Below are positions 25,036 to 33,839 of a DNA stretch of 59,033 nucleotides, piece by piece. The notes beneath the pieces are model-generated. The model made no database searches. It was not told the DNA's origin and saw nothing but the letters and a program-made list of their open reading frames with translations. A program made the translations under genes and the position numbers. Within the stretch, counting starts at the first letter, position 1; every line of letters begins with the position of its first letter. This stretch comes from Actinomycetes bacterium (GTDB lineage Bacteria; Actinomycetota; Acidimicrobiia; Acidimicrobiales; Bog-793): contig JAJZBI010000024.1 in the NCBI GenBank assembly GCA_021798985.1, positions 1-59,033 on the forward strand. Direction: 5' to 3'.

Positions 25036-25635
25036 ATGGCCTCTGCATCCTCTCGGCGGGTGCCTGGCGACCTCGGAGAGGTCTTCAATCGGCGCCGGGT
25101 CCGCTCGCTCGCTGGTCCTCGAAGCTTCGAGCGCGGGGAGGACTACGCGAGAAGCGGCACGGTGACGAAGCTGCGCGTCACCGGGGCGTCCGCCGAGGCG
25201 GACGTCGAAGTGCGGACCTACCTCGAGGGCCTCGCCCACGAGCGGCTCGTGGACCTCGTGCTCGAGCTCGCCTCGGCCGACGAGCTGGCCCTCGCGCGGC
25301 TCCGTCTCGACGCGGCGAAGGCGGTCTCCGGCCCTCCGCCGTTTCGGGCCTTCCTCGACGCGATCGACGGCGCCTTCGAGACCGACGACTACGTCTCCTA
25401 CCGCGAGGCCTACGACTATGCCGAGCGCATCCGCGAGGTGACTGGCGCGGTCCGGGGCATGCTCGACGACGGCGAGCCCGAGGCGGTGATCGAGCTGTGC
25501 GAGCACGCCCTCGAACGAGCCGAGGACGCGTTCGGTTCAGTCGACGACTCCGACGGCTGCCTCGTCGAGATCGCCGCCGAGCTCCAGGAGCTCCACCTCG
25601 CCGAGGTGTATTGCGACCCGGCATCGCTGTGGTGA
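25036..25635 (+). CDS. SWIM zinc-finger family protein lacking its zinc finger
   Basis: The opening RSLAGPRSFERGEDYARSGT and the later YLEGLAHERLVDLVLELASA and DYVSYREAYDYAERIREVTG match actinobacterial SWIM-family proteins. In those the two parts are separated by a CxCx(n)CxH SWIM finger of 60-80 residues. Here the first part runs directly into the second (SAEADVEVRTYLEG) with no Cys-His motif, and the C-terminus stops at CDPASLW, short of the usual length. The frame is otherwise open, so this is an in-frame deletion derivative, perhaps still translated, or a recent pseudogene. Confidence 0.65.
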   Translation: MASASSRRVPGDLGEVFNRRRVRSLAGPRSFERGEDYARSGTVTKLRVTGASAEADVEVRTYLEGLAHERLVDLVLELASADELALARLRLDAAKAVSGPPPFRAFLDAIDGAFETDDYVSYREAYDYAERIREVTGAVRGMLDDGEPEAVIELCEHALERAEDAFGSVDDSDGCLVEIAAELQELHLAEVYCDPASLW

Positions 25636-25678
25636 ACGAGCCTTGCGGCGCTGAAGTGCACGTCGGGATCCTTCTCCG

Positions 25679-26719
25679 CTACGGCCGTCCGGGTTCGTTG
25701 AAGCGGCCGTCGGACCAGTCGATCAGCACGCCGAGGTGCCCGCCTCGCTCGCGAGCGAGCGTGGCGTAGGTCGCCGGTGCTTCCTCGGGCGTGATGACCT
25801 GGCTGACGATGTTGCCGACGTCGAGCAATCCGCGCGCCATTAAGTCGAGGACGAACTCCCGGTTCTCAAGCTCGTTCCAGCGGTCTTTTCGCGTCGAGGT
25901 CTCGGGATGCGTCGTCACGTGCGCCCCGATGACGGTGATCCCCTTCAGGTGGATGTCTGCGTAGGGGTCGAAGTGCTCGACCAGACCGCGCGTGCTGCCC
26001 AGCAGGACTACCCGTCCACCCGGCGCGGCGAGAGACATCGCGGTCACGACCGGCTCGGGGTCCCCGGTCGCCTCGATGACGACGTCGAAGCCCGCAGGCG
26101 CCACCTCGGCGAGCTGGCCATTGGTCTCGGCAGCCGCTGGGTCGACGGCGAGGTGCGCGCCGCAGGCAATCGCAGCAGCCTGCCGGCGCTCGATGGGCTC
26201 GAACACGACGAGCCGGCGGGCCCCGCTCAACGCGCAAAAGCGCGTCGCCAGGAGACCGACGACGCCTCCGCCGACGACCGCGACGCGATCACCGAGCTCG
26301 ATGGCGGCCTTGCGCACGCCGTTCAGCGAGATGCAGCACAACTGGGTGAGCGCAGCCGCGCGGTCTGCCACGGCGTCGGGCACCACGGCGAGCCGGGCGA
26401 GCACGTCCGGCCGGGTCTCGAGCGCGTAGGCCGCGTGGGGGAGCGGGCCCGAGATCCGATCGCCGACCGCAAAGCGGTTCTCTCCAGGACCCGTTGCGAC
26501 CACCTCACCGGTGAAGCAGTAGCCCGGGTAGTACGGCGCCGTGCTCGTGGGAGTCCGAACGGTCGTGCGACCCAGGTAGTTCGCGATCTCGGTGCCTGCG
26601 CTGATCGCGGTCATGGACGCGCGAGCGAGGATGGCGCCTGGCGGCAGCTCATCAGGCAGCGATCGTTGCTCGAGGGCCAGCGTGCCGATGGCGTGCGAGA
26701 CAAGCTGCGCGGTCTGCAT
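25679..26719 (-). CDS. Medium-chain dehydrogenase/reductase, zinc-independent type
   Basis: 346 residues. GroES-like N-terminal half with YYPGYCFTGEVVATGPGENR, and a Rossmann half with VAVVGGGVVGLLATRF and an acidic residue (FEPIERRQ) after strand 2, implying NAD(H). The four structural-zinc cysteines and the catalytic GHE motif of classical alcohol dehydrogenases are absent, as in BchC-like and related sugar or keto-acid dehydrogenases. The substrate cannot be read from the sequence. It is transcribed away from the sugar permease at 26984, so both may respond to one regulator. Confidence 0.8.
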   Translation of the reverse strand: MQTAQLVSHAIGTLALEQRSLPDELPPGAILARASMTAISAGTEIANYLGRTTVRTPTSTAPYYPGYCFTGEVVATGPGENRFAVGDRISGPLPHAAYALETRPDVLARLAVVPDAVADRAAALTQLCCISLNGVRKAAIELGDRVAVVGGGVVGLLATRFCALSGARRLVVFEPIERRQAAAIACGAHLAVDPAAAETNGQLAEVAPAGFDVVIEATGDPEPVVTAMSLAAPGGRVVLLGSTRGLVEHFDPYADIHLKGITVIGAHVTTHPETSTRKDRWNELENREFVLDLMARGLLDVGNIVSQVITPEEAPATYATLARERGGHLGVLIDWSDGRFNEPGRP

Positions 26720-26771
26720 GCACGAAGTCTCGCGTGAGGACGTGGACGCGTCGAGAGAAATCCGGGCGGTG

Positions 26772-26782
26772 TTTGCAGCAAA
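26772..26782. promoter_or_regulatory. Candidate operator in the divergent promoter region
   Basis: TTTGCAGCAAA is a perfect 11-base palindrome between the MDR gene and the permease fusion, in the style of LacI-family half-sites. No regulator gene is adjacent, so the assignment is tentative. Confidence 0.3.
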
Positions 26783-26983
26783 GTTTGAGGTGTTCAGTGG
26801 TGCAGGGCCGGCCTTGGCGGAATCAAAGGCCGCCCAAGGGAGAGCGCTGACGTCGTAAGGCAGAGCCGGTTAGGGTCCTCCGATGCACGCGGCGTCCGGT
26901 GAGCTGTTCGCCACCGGCGCGCGTCGCCAACGGTCGACGAAACGACTCCCCGGCCGGTCACTGCGCGGTCATGTCGGAGATGA

Positions 26984-28843
26984 GTGCGCGTGAGCGTCGC
27001 CGGCACGTGGCTTCAGCGAATCGGCGCGGACAGAGCGAACCACGAGCGTCACCTCGCCCGTTCGTGGCCGCGTGTCGCCTGGCTCAGCGTGCTCGGCACG
27101 GCCGTTGTGCTTCCCTTCGTCTACCTCGCGCTGGCGAGTGTTGGCCCATTGATCGACCAGGCCGTCGGCAGCTTGTTCTCCTGGCATCACGTCCACCCGC
27201 AGCACTTCGCCGGCCTGACCTACTACCGCCAGGTCCTGGCAGACTCCGCGGCGCGCGCGGCCATCGTGCACACGGTGATCTACGTCGCCATCACGGTGCC
27301 GATCGAGCTCGCGGTCGGGATCGCCGGGGCGTGGCTCATCTTTCGCGTCCGTCGGGGCAAGGGCCTCATGACGGCGCTGTTCGCGCTGCCCTTGGTCGTG
27401 CCGTGGAGCGCGGGTGCCGCGTTGTTCGCCGGTCTGTTCGGCGTCGGTGGGGTGCTCCAGGGGATCCGTGCGCACGTGTTCGGCGCCACCACGCCACTGT
27501 TTTGGAACTTGAATCCCTGGCTCGGCTTCGCGGCGATCGTGGCGATCGGCATCTGGAAGGGCGCTCCATGGTGCTTTTTGTTGCTGCTCGCGGCACTGGG
27601 CGGCTGTCCGCCAGAGCTGTTCGAGGCCGGTCGGATGGATGGCGGGCGTGGCTGGTCGTACTGGCGCCACGTCGTCTTGCCGGCGGTGTGGCCGATGCTC
27701 ATCTTCGTTGCGATCTTCCGGCTGTTCGCCGAGGCGCAGATGGCGCAGTCGGTCGACCTGCTCACCCAGGGCGGCCCGTTCGGTGCCACCGACCTGATCG
27801 GCAGCTACGTCAACGGCCTCGCCTTCACCTCGCTGCAGTTCCCGAACGCCGAGGCGCTCGCCACGCTGACCGGAGGCGTCCTGCTGCTCCTCGCGCTCGG
27901 CGGCCTCGTCGCGTTGCGCCATCCGGCGATGTCGCCGCTCCGCACGCGCCGGCGGACCGGTCGCCGGCGGTTGTCGTGGGCCGGGACGCCGTCGGCCGCG
28001 CGCGAGCTCGCCGATGCTGGGCCCGGCGCGGTCCGAGGCGCGCGCCGCGCGCGCCGACCTGGCTGGATCGGGCAGGCCCTTTGGTGGCTCAGCGCGTCCG
28101 AGCACCGGACGCGTCGCCTGGTGGCCGTCGCGCTCATCGCGATGGCGACCCTCGAGCTCTTCCCGATCACCGGTGGGCCCCCCGGTGGAGCCTTGCGTCC
28201 GGACTTCCACCTGGCCTGGTCACAGATCGCGACGGGGCTCGCCAATAGCGCGGTGATGACCGCCGGGACCCTGGTCGGCACCTTGGTACTGGCGGTGCCC
28301 GCTGCCTACCTCCTCGCGCGCGTTCGCATCCGCGGTCGCGCCGCCTTGTTCGCGCTCGTCCTTGCCGCCATGGCGATCCCGGGAGCCTTGACGCTGTTCC
28401 CCGAGGCCCGCGCGCTCGTCTTGGTGGGGCTCATCAACACGCGCCTCGGCGTCATCCTCATCTACATCGCTGCGGACCTGCCGATCGCGGTCTTCTTCCT
28501 CCGCGCAGCATTCGCCGCGGTGCCCGAGGCCCTGGTGGAAGCGATGCGCCTGGACGGGGCCTCCACGCTGCGGGTCGCCGTCCGCCTCGTCCTTCCCCTT
28601 GCGGCGAGCACGCTCGTCGCGGTCGGCCTGCTCACCGTCTTGCAGGCCTGGGGCGAGTCGTTGGTCATGGTCGTGATGACGGACAACCAGGCGCTCTACA
28701 CCTTGCCGGTGCTCGTGGCCGACGGATTCGGCGGCGTGGGCACGCTGAGCGCCAGCTGGCTGTCGATCGGGCCGCCCTTGGTGGCCTTCGTGGTGCTCCA
28801 GCGTCATTTCCGGCGCGGCCTCGCACCGGGGGCGCTGTGGTAG
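26984..28843 (+). CDS. Fused MalF-MalG-like sugar ABC permease
   Basis: One 619-residue chain holding both transmembrane subunits of a CUT1-type carbohydrate importer. The first half (about residues 30-315) ends with the EAA loop LFEAGRMDGGRGWSYWRHVV; a basic linker at about 320-370 joins it to a second six-helix half with EAA loop LVEAMRLDGASTLRVAVRLV. The two genes are normally separate. No ATPase or binding protein is adjacent; a shared MsmX/MsiK-type ATPase elsewhere is likely. The start is GTG 26984 with GGAG upstream; GTG 26990 is possible. The downstream GH43 enzyme suggests arabino-oligosaccharides as substrate. Confidence 0.88.
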   Translation: MRVSVAGTWLQRIGADRANHERHLARSWPRVAWLSVLGTAVVLPFVYLALASVGPLIDQAVGSLFSWHHVHPQHFAGLTYYRQVLADSAARAAIVHTVIYVAITVPIELAVGIAGAWLIFRVRRGKGLMTALFALPLVVPWSAGAALFAGLFGVGGVLQGIRAHVFGATTPLFWNLNPWLGFAAIVAIGIWKGAPWCFLLLLAALGGCPPELFEAGRMDGGRGWSYWRHVVLPAVWPMLIFVAIFRLFAEAQMAQSVDLLTQGGPFGATDLIGSYVNGLAFTSLQFPNAEALATLTGGVLLLLALGGLVALRHPAMSPLRTRRRTGRRRLSWAGTPSAARELADAGPGAVRGARRARRPGWIGQALWWLSASEHRTRRLVAVALIAMATLELFPITGGPPGGALRPDFHLAWSQIATGLANSAVMTAGTLVGTLVLAVPAAYLLARVRIRGRAALFALVLAAMAIPGALTLFPEARALVLVGLINTRLGVILIYIAADLPIAVFFLRAAFAAVPEALVEAMRLDGASTLRVAVRLVLPLAASTLVAVGLLTVLQAWGESLVMVVMTDNQALYTLPVLVADGFGGVGTLSASWLSIGPPLVAFVVLQRHFRRGLAPGALW

Positions 28844-29014
28844 CGGGGGAGCCGGCTTCTCGCGCTGGCATCACGACGCTCGTGCGCACGGGCACGCGCC
28901 TACCGTGAGCATCGCGATCGAGTGGCACCGGCTGTTGCGGGCGCGCCCGCTCGCGCCCGCTCGGCTCGATGAGGTGCGCGAGGTGGCGCCTTGGGAGATG
29001 GAGCGCGAGCAGCG

Positions 29015-30175
29015 ATGCGGAGGAGAATGCGAGGGCACGAGGTGATCTCACGGGCCGCTGCGGTGCACGGGCGGCGATCAGCGCTCGGAACACGGCGATG
29101 CCGGGGCCGGCTCGGACGCTCGAGGCGCCGGGCCGTGCTGAGCGCTGTTGTGGTGCCGATGATGGCGCTCATGCCCTTCAGCCCGACGCTCGCGAAGACA
29201 GCGGTGGCGGCAAAGGGCCGGGCGAGCGTGCCGGTGCCCTCGTATCAGTTCATCCACGATCCGAGCATGATCCGGCAGGGAACCACGTGGTACCTGTACT
29301 CGACCGGTGACCCCAATGGCGCCGTGAACGGCGGGGACATCCAGATCCGAACCTCGACGAACCTGCGGAGCTGGAAACTCGTCGGCACCGTGTTCTCGTC
29401 GATCCCAGCGTGGATCACCGACCGCCTCGGACCGATCCCGAACCTGTGGGCGCCGGACATCTCCTATTTCGGCGGTCGCTACCACCTCTACTACGCGGCT
29501 TCCTCGTTCGGCTCGAATCACTCCCTCATCGCCTTGGCGACGAGCCCCACTTTGGATCCGCACGCCAAGGGCTACCACTGGACCGACCGCGGCGAGGTCT
29601 ACGCCTCGAACTCGAGCGACGATTACAACGCGATCGATCCGGCGCTGATCTCGGGAGCTGGCGGCTCGAAGTGGCTGGTCTTCGGCTCGTTCTGGAGCGG
29701 GATCAAGCTGCTCGCGCTCGACGCGGCGACGGGCAAGCCCTCCTCTCGGGCCGCTCGGCTCTACTCGTTGGCACAGGCGGCGCCTCCAGATCCCGAAGAG
29801 GGCGCCTATGTCGTCCACCACGGCCGTGACTACTACCTGTTCGTCTCGCGAGGCACGTGCTGCTCGGGCATCGGGAGCACCTATGAGGTGATCGTGGGGC
29901 GTTCACGCTCCATCACCGGTCCCTATGTCGATCCGCGCGGCCGGCCGATGAGCGCAGGCGGCGGAATGGAGTTGCTCGGAAGCTCCCGGGGCATGATCGG
30001 TCCGGGGTCCGGCTCGGTCACCACGGGTCCTGGTGGCGACCTGTTCGACTACCACTACTACGACGCGTGGAACCACGGCGACCCGTGGCTGCAGGTTCGC
30101 CGCCTGCTGTGGACGCCCTCGGGCTGGCCGGTCACCGGGCCGCCCCTCGTGCCGGTCCCCGGCGCACCGCGGTAG
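29015..30175 (+). CDS. Secreted GH43 arabinanase-like glycoside hydrolase
   Basis: 386 residues with an N-terminal basic region and hydrophobic export segment (AVLSAVVVPMMALMPFSPTL). A GH43 five-bladed propeller follows: YQFIHDPSMIRQG with the general-base Asp, LWAPDISYFGGRYHLYYAAS, the pKa-modulating Asp in YNAIDPALISG, and the acid Glu in PDPEEGAYVVHHGRDYYLF. This is the endo-1,5-alpha-L-arabinanase pattern. It would cleave arabinan outside the cell and feed the permease encoded upstream. The start is uncertain: ATG 29015, ATG 29027 and an upstream TTG are all in frame. Confidence 0.85.
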   Translation: MRRRMRGHEVISRAAAVHGRRSALGTRRCRGRLGRSRRRAVLSAVVVPMMALMPFSPTLAKTAVAAKGRASVPVPSYQFIHDPSMIRQGTTWYLYSTGDPNGAVNGGDIQIRTSTNLRSWKLVGTVFSSIPAWITDRLGPIPNLWAPDISYFGGRYHLYYAASSFGSNHSLIALATSPTLDPHAKGYHWTDRGEVYASNSSDDYNAIDPALISGAGGSKWLVFGSFWSGIKLLALDAATGKPSSRAARLYSLAQAAPPDPEEGAYVVHHGRDYYLFVSRGTCCSGIGSTYEVIVGRSRSITGPYVDPRGRPMSAGGGMELLGSSRGMIGPGSGSVTTGPGGDLFDYHYYDAWNHGDPWLQVRRLLWTPSGWPVTGPPLVPVPGAPR

Positions 30176-30330
30176 CCGAACCGCTCGACGCAGCCTTCCC
30201 CCCAGGGGGCGACGGAGCGGTCCCGTGGAGTCGATTCGCTCGACGGCTCGCTCGCGCTCGCATGCCGATCGCGCTGCGTGGCGCCGAGACGAGCGGGCGA
30301 GCGAGCGCGGCGCGCGGACTTTGCCGGTGA

Positions 30331-30360
30331 GCGGGGTCTCCTCGACCAAAGGAGCCCCGC
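30331..30360 (+). terminator. GC-rich hairpin, possible terminator after the GH43 gene
   Basis: GCGGGG-(T)-CTCCT and AGGAG-CCCCGC pair as an 11-bp stem with one bulged T and a seven-base loop. It lies 155 bases after the hydrolase stop and 90 bases before the next start. There is no T-run, so factor-independent termination is uncertain. Confidence 0.35.
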
Positions 30361-30447
30361 CAAAGTGGCGACGGCATCGACCAGCGCATTATGAAGGTGG
30401 ACGCGGCTTAGTACGCCGCGTGCGTCAGCAAAGGAGCAGCGGTCCCA

Positions 30448-31434
30448 ATGAACACAGCGCGTCTCAGCTCCGCCGGTCACGTCTCGCCGTTCGAAGACGA
30501 GGCGGTCCCCGACCCCGGAGCGGGCGAGAGCCTGGTGCGGGTGCTCGGCGTGGGCCTGTGCGGGTCGGATCTGCACTGGTTCGGTGAGGGCAGCATCGGC
30601 GACGCCGTCCTCAGCCACCCGCTCGTGCTCGGCCACGAGTTCGGCGGGCGCGTCGAGGGCGGGCCGCTCGACGGCAAGCTCGTCGCCGTCGACCCTGCGA
30701 TCCCCTGTGGGACGTGCGAGCGCTGCCGCGAGGGCTACTTCAACCTCTGCCCGAAGGTTCGCTTCGCCGGCCACGGCGGCACCGACGGCGGCCTGCGCGA
30801 GTACGTCGCCTGGCCGACCGAGCTCCTCCACGTGCTCCCCGAGGGCTTCACGCCGGCAACCGCCGCGCTCTTGGAGCCGCTCGGGGTCGCGCTGCACGCC
30901 TTCGACCTCGGCCACGTGCGCCTCAACAGCTCGGTCGCCGTCGTCGGCTGCGGGCCGATCGGGCTGATGGTGCTGCAGGCCTGCCGGGCCGGTGGCGCGG
31001 GGCGCCTCGTCGCCGTCGAGCCGCTCGCGCACCGGCGCGAGGCGGCCGAGCGCTGCGGCGCCGAGATCGTGCTCAGCCCCGAGGAGGTCGCGGGGCGCGC
31101 CGATGAGTTCGACGTCGTCTTCGAGGCCGTTGGGCCCGACGACGCGGTGGCCGAGAGCGTCGAGCTCGTGCGCCCCGGCGGCAACCTCGTGCTCGCTGGC
31201 ATCCCCAATGTCGACCACACGACACTGCCGGCCTCTGCTGCCCGGCGCAAGGGGCTGACCATTCGCCTGGTGCGCCGGATGAACGAGGCCTACCCCCGGG
31301 CGATCGACATGGTCCAGCGCGGCCTCATCGAGCTCGACTGGCTGGTGTCACACCGCTTCCCCCTCGAGCGGATCGACGAGGCGTTCAAGACGGCGGCGGC
31401 GCGCGAGGGCCTGAAGGTTCTCGTCGAGCCCTAG
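30448..31434 (+). CDS. Zinc-dependent polyol/threonine-type dehydrogenase
   Basis: 328 residues. Catalytic zinc ligands: Cys in GLCGSDLHWF, His-Glu in VLGHEFGG. All four structural-zinc cysteines are present in CGTCERCREGYFNLCPK. The Rossmann motif is VAVVGCGPIGLMVLQAC with an acidic residue (VAVEPLAHR) after strand 2, indicating NAD. The pattern is that of sorbitol, idonate or threonine dehydrogenases. A ribosome binding site AAAGGAG lies upstream of the ATG. It is followed 27 bases later by the DUF1801 gene. Confidence 0.88.
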   Translation: MNTARLSSAGHVSPFEDEAVPDPGAGESLVRVLGVGLCGSDLHWFGEGSIGDAVLSHPLVLGHEFGGRVEGGPLDGKLVAVDPAIPCGTCERCREGYFNLCPKVRFAGHGGTDGGLREYVAWPTELLHVLPEGFTPATAALLEPLGVALHAFDLGHVRLNSSVAVVGCGPIGLMVLQACRAGGAGRLVAVEPLAHRREAAERCGAEIVLSPEEVAGRADEFDVVFEAVGPDDAVAESVELVRPGGNLVLAGIPNVDHTTLPASAARRKGLTIRLVRRMNEAYPRAIDMVQRGLIELDWLVSHRFPLERIDEAFKTAAAREGLKVLVEP

Positions 31435-31461
31435 CGGCACCAGCGGGCGGGAGGCGGAGCC

Positions 31462-31857
31462 GTGGGAGAGGACGTGTCGGCCGTGATCGACGAGCTGCTC
31501 ACCGGCCTCGATGACTGGCGCGGAGCGATGCTCTCCCGGCTACGGGCGGCGATCCGCCAGGCCGATCCACAGGTCGACGAGGCGCTGAAGTGGAAGAAGC
31601 CCTCGAACCCCGACGGGGTGCCGGTGTGGTCCGACGGCGGCATGCTCTGCACCGGCGAGGTCTATAAGGACCACGTCAAGCTCACCTTCGCCAAGGGCGC
31701 GTCGCTCGAGGACCCTGACCACCTCTTCAACGCCAGCCTCGGCGGCAACCTGCGCCGGGCCATCGACCTCTTCGAGGGGGACGAGATCGATCTTGCCGCG
31801 TTCGGACGGCTCATCCAGGAAGCGGTCGAGCTCAATCGCGGCGCCACGCGCACCTGA
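31462..31857 (+). CDS. DUF1801 (YdhG-like) protein
   Basis: 131 residues, start GTG with GGGAGGCGGAG upstream. EALKWKKPSNPDGVPVW and GEVYKDHVKLTFAKGA are the DUF1801 blocks, ending in ALFEG-type IDLFEGDEIDLAAF. The fold is small alpha/beta and the function is unknown; some family members are annotated as iron-chaperone-like without strong evidence. Confidence 0.85.
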   Translation: MGEDVSAVIDELLTGLDDWRGAMLSRLRAAIRQADPQVDEALKWKKPSNPDGVPVWSDGGMLCTGEVYKDHVKLTFAKGASLEDPDHLFNASLGGNLRRAIDLFEGDEIDLAAFGRLIQEAVELNRGATRT

Positions 31858-31927
31858 GGCTCGGCGCCGCGCCCCTTCGCGCGGCGAGCGTGTCGCGGCG
31901 CGAAGCGAAGCGCTCGGGCGGTTCGCG

Positions 31928-32515
31928 CTAGGGCTCGGTGGACGGTGCGAGCACCCGCTCCATGCGCCGGTCCGGCACCAGCCAGATCAGCGCGACGAGC
32001 ACGTACAGCCCGAGCCCGATCCAGCGCTCGGCAAAGGTCAGGCCGATCGCGGCAAGGTAGATCACTGGAGACGCCTTGCCCTTCCAGTCCTTTCCGACCG
32101 CCACACGCAGCTTCGAGCGCGGGCCCTGCTCGGCAATGATCGCCGACTGGAGGATGAAGTAGGCGATGGCGCTGAGCAGCAGGACCGTGCCGTAGGCAGC
32201 CGTCGGCAGCGTCGCGAAGCCGTTCTCGCCCATCCAGCCCGTGGTGAAGGGAACGAGGGACAGCCAGAACAATAGGTGGAGGTTCGCCCACAGGATCGTG
32301 CCGTTGACGTGCTCGGTCACCTGGAGCATGTGGTGGTGGTTGTTCCAGTAGATGCCGAGGTAGACGAAGCTCAGCAGGTACGTGAGGCAGATCGGCAACA
32401 GGGGGCGCAGCGCGTGCAAGCTCGCCCCGCGCGGGATCTTGAGCTCGAGCACCATGATGGTGATCAAGATGGCGACGACGGCGTCGCTGAACGCCTCGAG
32501 CCTTCCGGTCCGCAC
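31928..32515 (-). CDS. TMEM175-family potassium-channel-like membrane protein
   Basis: 195 residues with six hydrophobic helices. The first helix carries the family selectivity-filter motif: RLEAFSDAVVAILITIMVLE, where FSD is the conserved element. WNNHHHMLQVTEHVNG and WANLHLLFWLSLVPF are further TMEM175/DUF1211 signatures. Bacterial members form tetrameric K+-permeable channels. I set the start at GTG 32515, just before the conserved helix; the frame is open further upstream but without homology. Confidence 0.85.
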   Translation of the reverse strand: MRTGRLEAFSDAVVAILITIMVLELKIPRGASLHALRPLLPICLTYLLSFVYLGIYWNNHHHMLQVTEHVNGTILWANLHLLFWLSLVPFTTGWMGENGFATLPTAAYGTVLLLSAIAYFILQSAIIAEQGPRSKLRVAVGKDWKGKASPVIYLAAIGLTFAERWIGLGLYVLVALIWLVPDRRMERVLAPSTEP

Positions 32516-32584
32516 GGCACCATCATGGCGGCGGGTCGGCCAGGCGACAATCGGCGCGCGGGGTGACACCAGGTCCGGGGAACG

Positions 32585-33316
32585 ATGCGGGTTGTGATCG
32601 CCGGTGGCATCGGCGCGGCGGGGAGCTACGCCCTGCAGGCCGCCAGCGCGGCTGGTCACGAGGTGGTCGTGGTGTCGCGCGCGGTCGGGGTAGACGCGCG
32701 CAGCGGGGACGGCTTGGCGGCCACGCTCGCCGGAGTCGACGTGGTCATCGACGCGACCAACGCAGGGACGACCGACGAGGTGCTCGTGACGGAGTTCTTC
32801 GTGGCCTCCACGAGCAATCTCATGCGCCTCGGCAAGCGCGCCGGCGTCCGCCACCTCGTCGTCTTGTCGATCGTCGGGATCGACGGGGCGCGCCGTGGCT
32901 ACTACGCCGCCAAGCTCGCGCATGAGCGCGCCGCCCTCGAAGGGCCCCTCTCGGCGTCGGTCGCGCGGACGACCCAGTTCCACGAGTCCCCGCCCAGATG
33001 AGCGAGCGCCAGCGTCCGCCCATTCGCCTCGGCGACGTCCTCGTCCAGACGGTCGCGGCGCGCATGGTGGGCGAGATCCTCCTCGAGACGGCCGAGTCCC
33101 CACCCGGCGAGCGGGCGCGCGACGTCGCCGGGCCGCCTCGTCGCGCTCGCTCGATGCTTCGCGCAGCAATTTGGCTGGGATGTGGAGATCGAGCCGGTCG
33201 GAAGCGACGGGCCGGAGACGGCGTTGCTGCCGAGCGACGATGCGAGGCGGGTGGGCCCGAGCTTTGCGGAGTGGCTGGCAAGCGACGACGTGGCGAGGCT
33301 GGCGGCCCGTCGCTGA
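32585..33316 (+). pseudogene. NmrA/SDR-type NAD(P)-binding reductase, frameshifted
   Basis: An atypical SDR split over three frames. Frame one holds the Rossmann start and core (VVIAGGIGAAGSYALQAASA, VRHLVVLSIVGIDGARRGYY) and ends after RTTQFHE near 32990. The second supplies VLVQTVAARMVGEILLETAE and ARDVAG. The third, after about 33130, gives GRLVALARCFAQQFGWDVEI and PSFAEWLASDDVARLAARR. Together these make a full-length protein of about 240 residues, so one or two indels (or sequencing errors) broke an otherwise recent gene. Confidence 0.75.
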
Positions 33317-33364
33317 GCGCGCGGGCATAAGCCCGAGCGCGCCGAAACGGTGCCGGCGGGCTGA

Positions 33365-33655
33365 TCAGTCGACTCCGTCGACGATGTACATGCGCCCGTT
33401 GGCCGCGTTGACCCGCAGGGCGCGTGCGGTGCGGTAGGCCTCGCCGTGGTACCAGTCGAGCGCGGCGCCTCGATCGGGGAACTCCACGATGACCGTCCGA
33501 CCCGCCGGAGCGTCGCCCTCAAGGACCGTGATCGCCCCGCCGCGCGCGATGAAGCGCCCTCCTGCCGCCGCAATCGTCGCCGGGGTGGCGGCCCGGTAGC
33601 GGTCGTACTGCTCTTGATCGGTGATGTCCGCCTGGAAGATCACGTAGGCCGCCAT
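33365..33655 (-). CDS. DUF1330 protein
   Basis: 96 residues with a ferredoxin-like fold: AYVIFQADITDQEQYDRYRA at the start, GGRFIARGGAITVLEG in the middle, and VIVEFPDRGAALDWYHGEAY near the end. DUF1330 proteins resemble monooxygenase-type dimeric alpha-beta barrels, and no function is firmly known. The ATG follows a plausible AAAGGACGG. Convergent with the decayed reductase. Confidence 0.88.
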   Translation of the reverse strand: MAAYVIFQADITDQEQYDRYRAATPATIAAAGGRFIARGGAITVLEGDAPAGRTVIVEFPDRGAALDWYHGEAYRTARALRVNAANGRMYIVDGVD

Positions 33656-33839
33656 GGGTGCCGTCCTTTGTCGAGTGCGCCGAGATGGGGCAAGCCTGTT
33701 CGTTCCCCACCTCGCTGTCCAGCGAGCGAGACTGGACGCGGCGCGCTGGCCTCGGCGCGCTGAGGCGGCGCGCGGTCCCTGGTCGCTTCTCGCCGATCCT
33801 TTCGTCGAGGTGCCGATGCGACGGTGAAGGGGCTCGCGC

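Noticed and set aside
26899-28248. Alternative plus-strand gene overlapping the permease fusion
   Set aside because: Arg- and Pro-rich shadow; the permease frame has two EAA loops and regular membrane helices.
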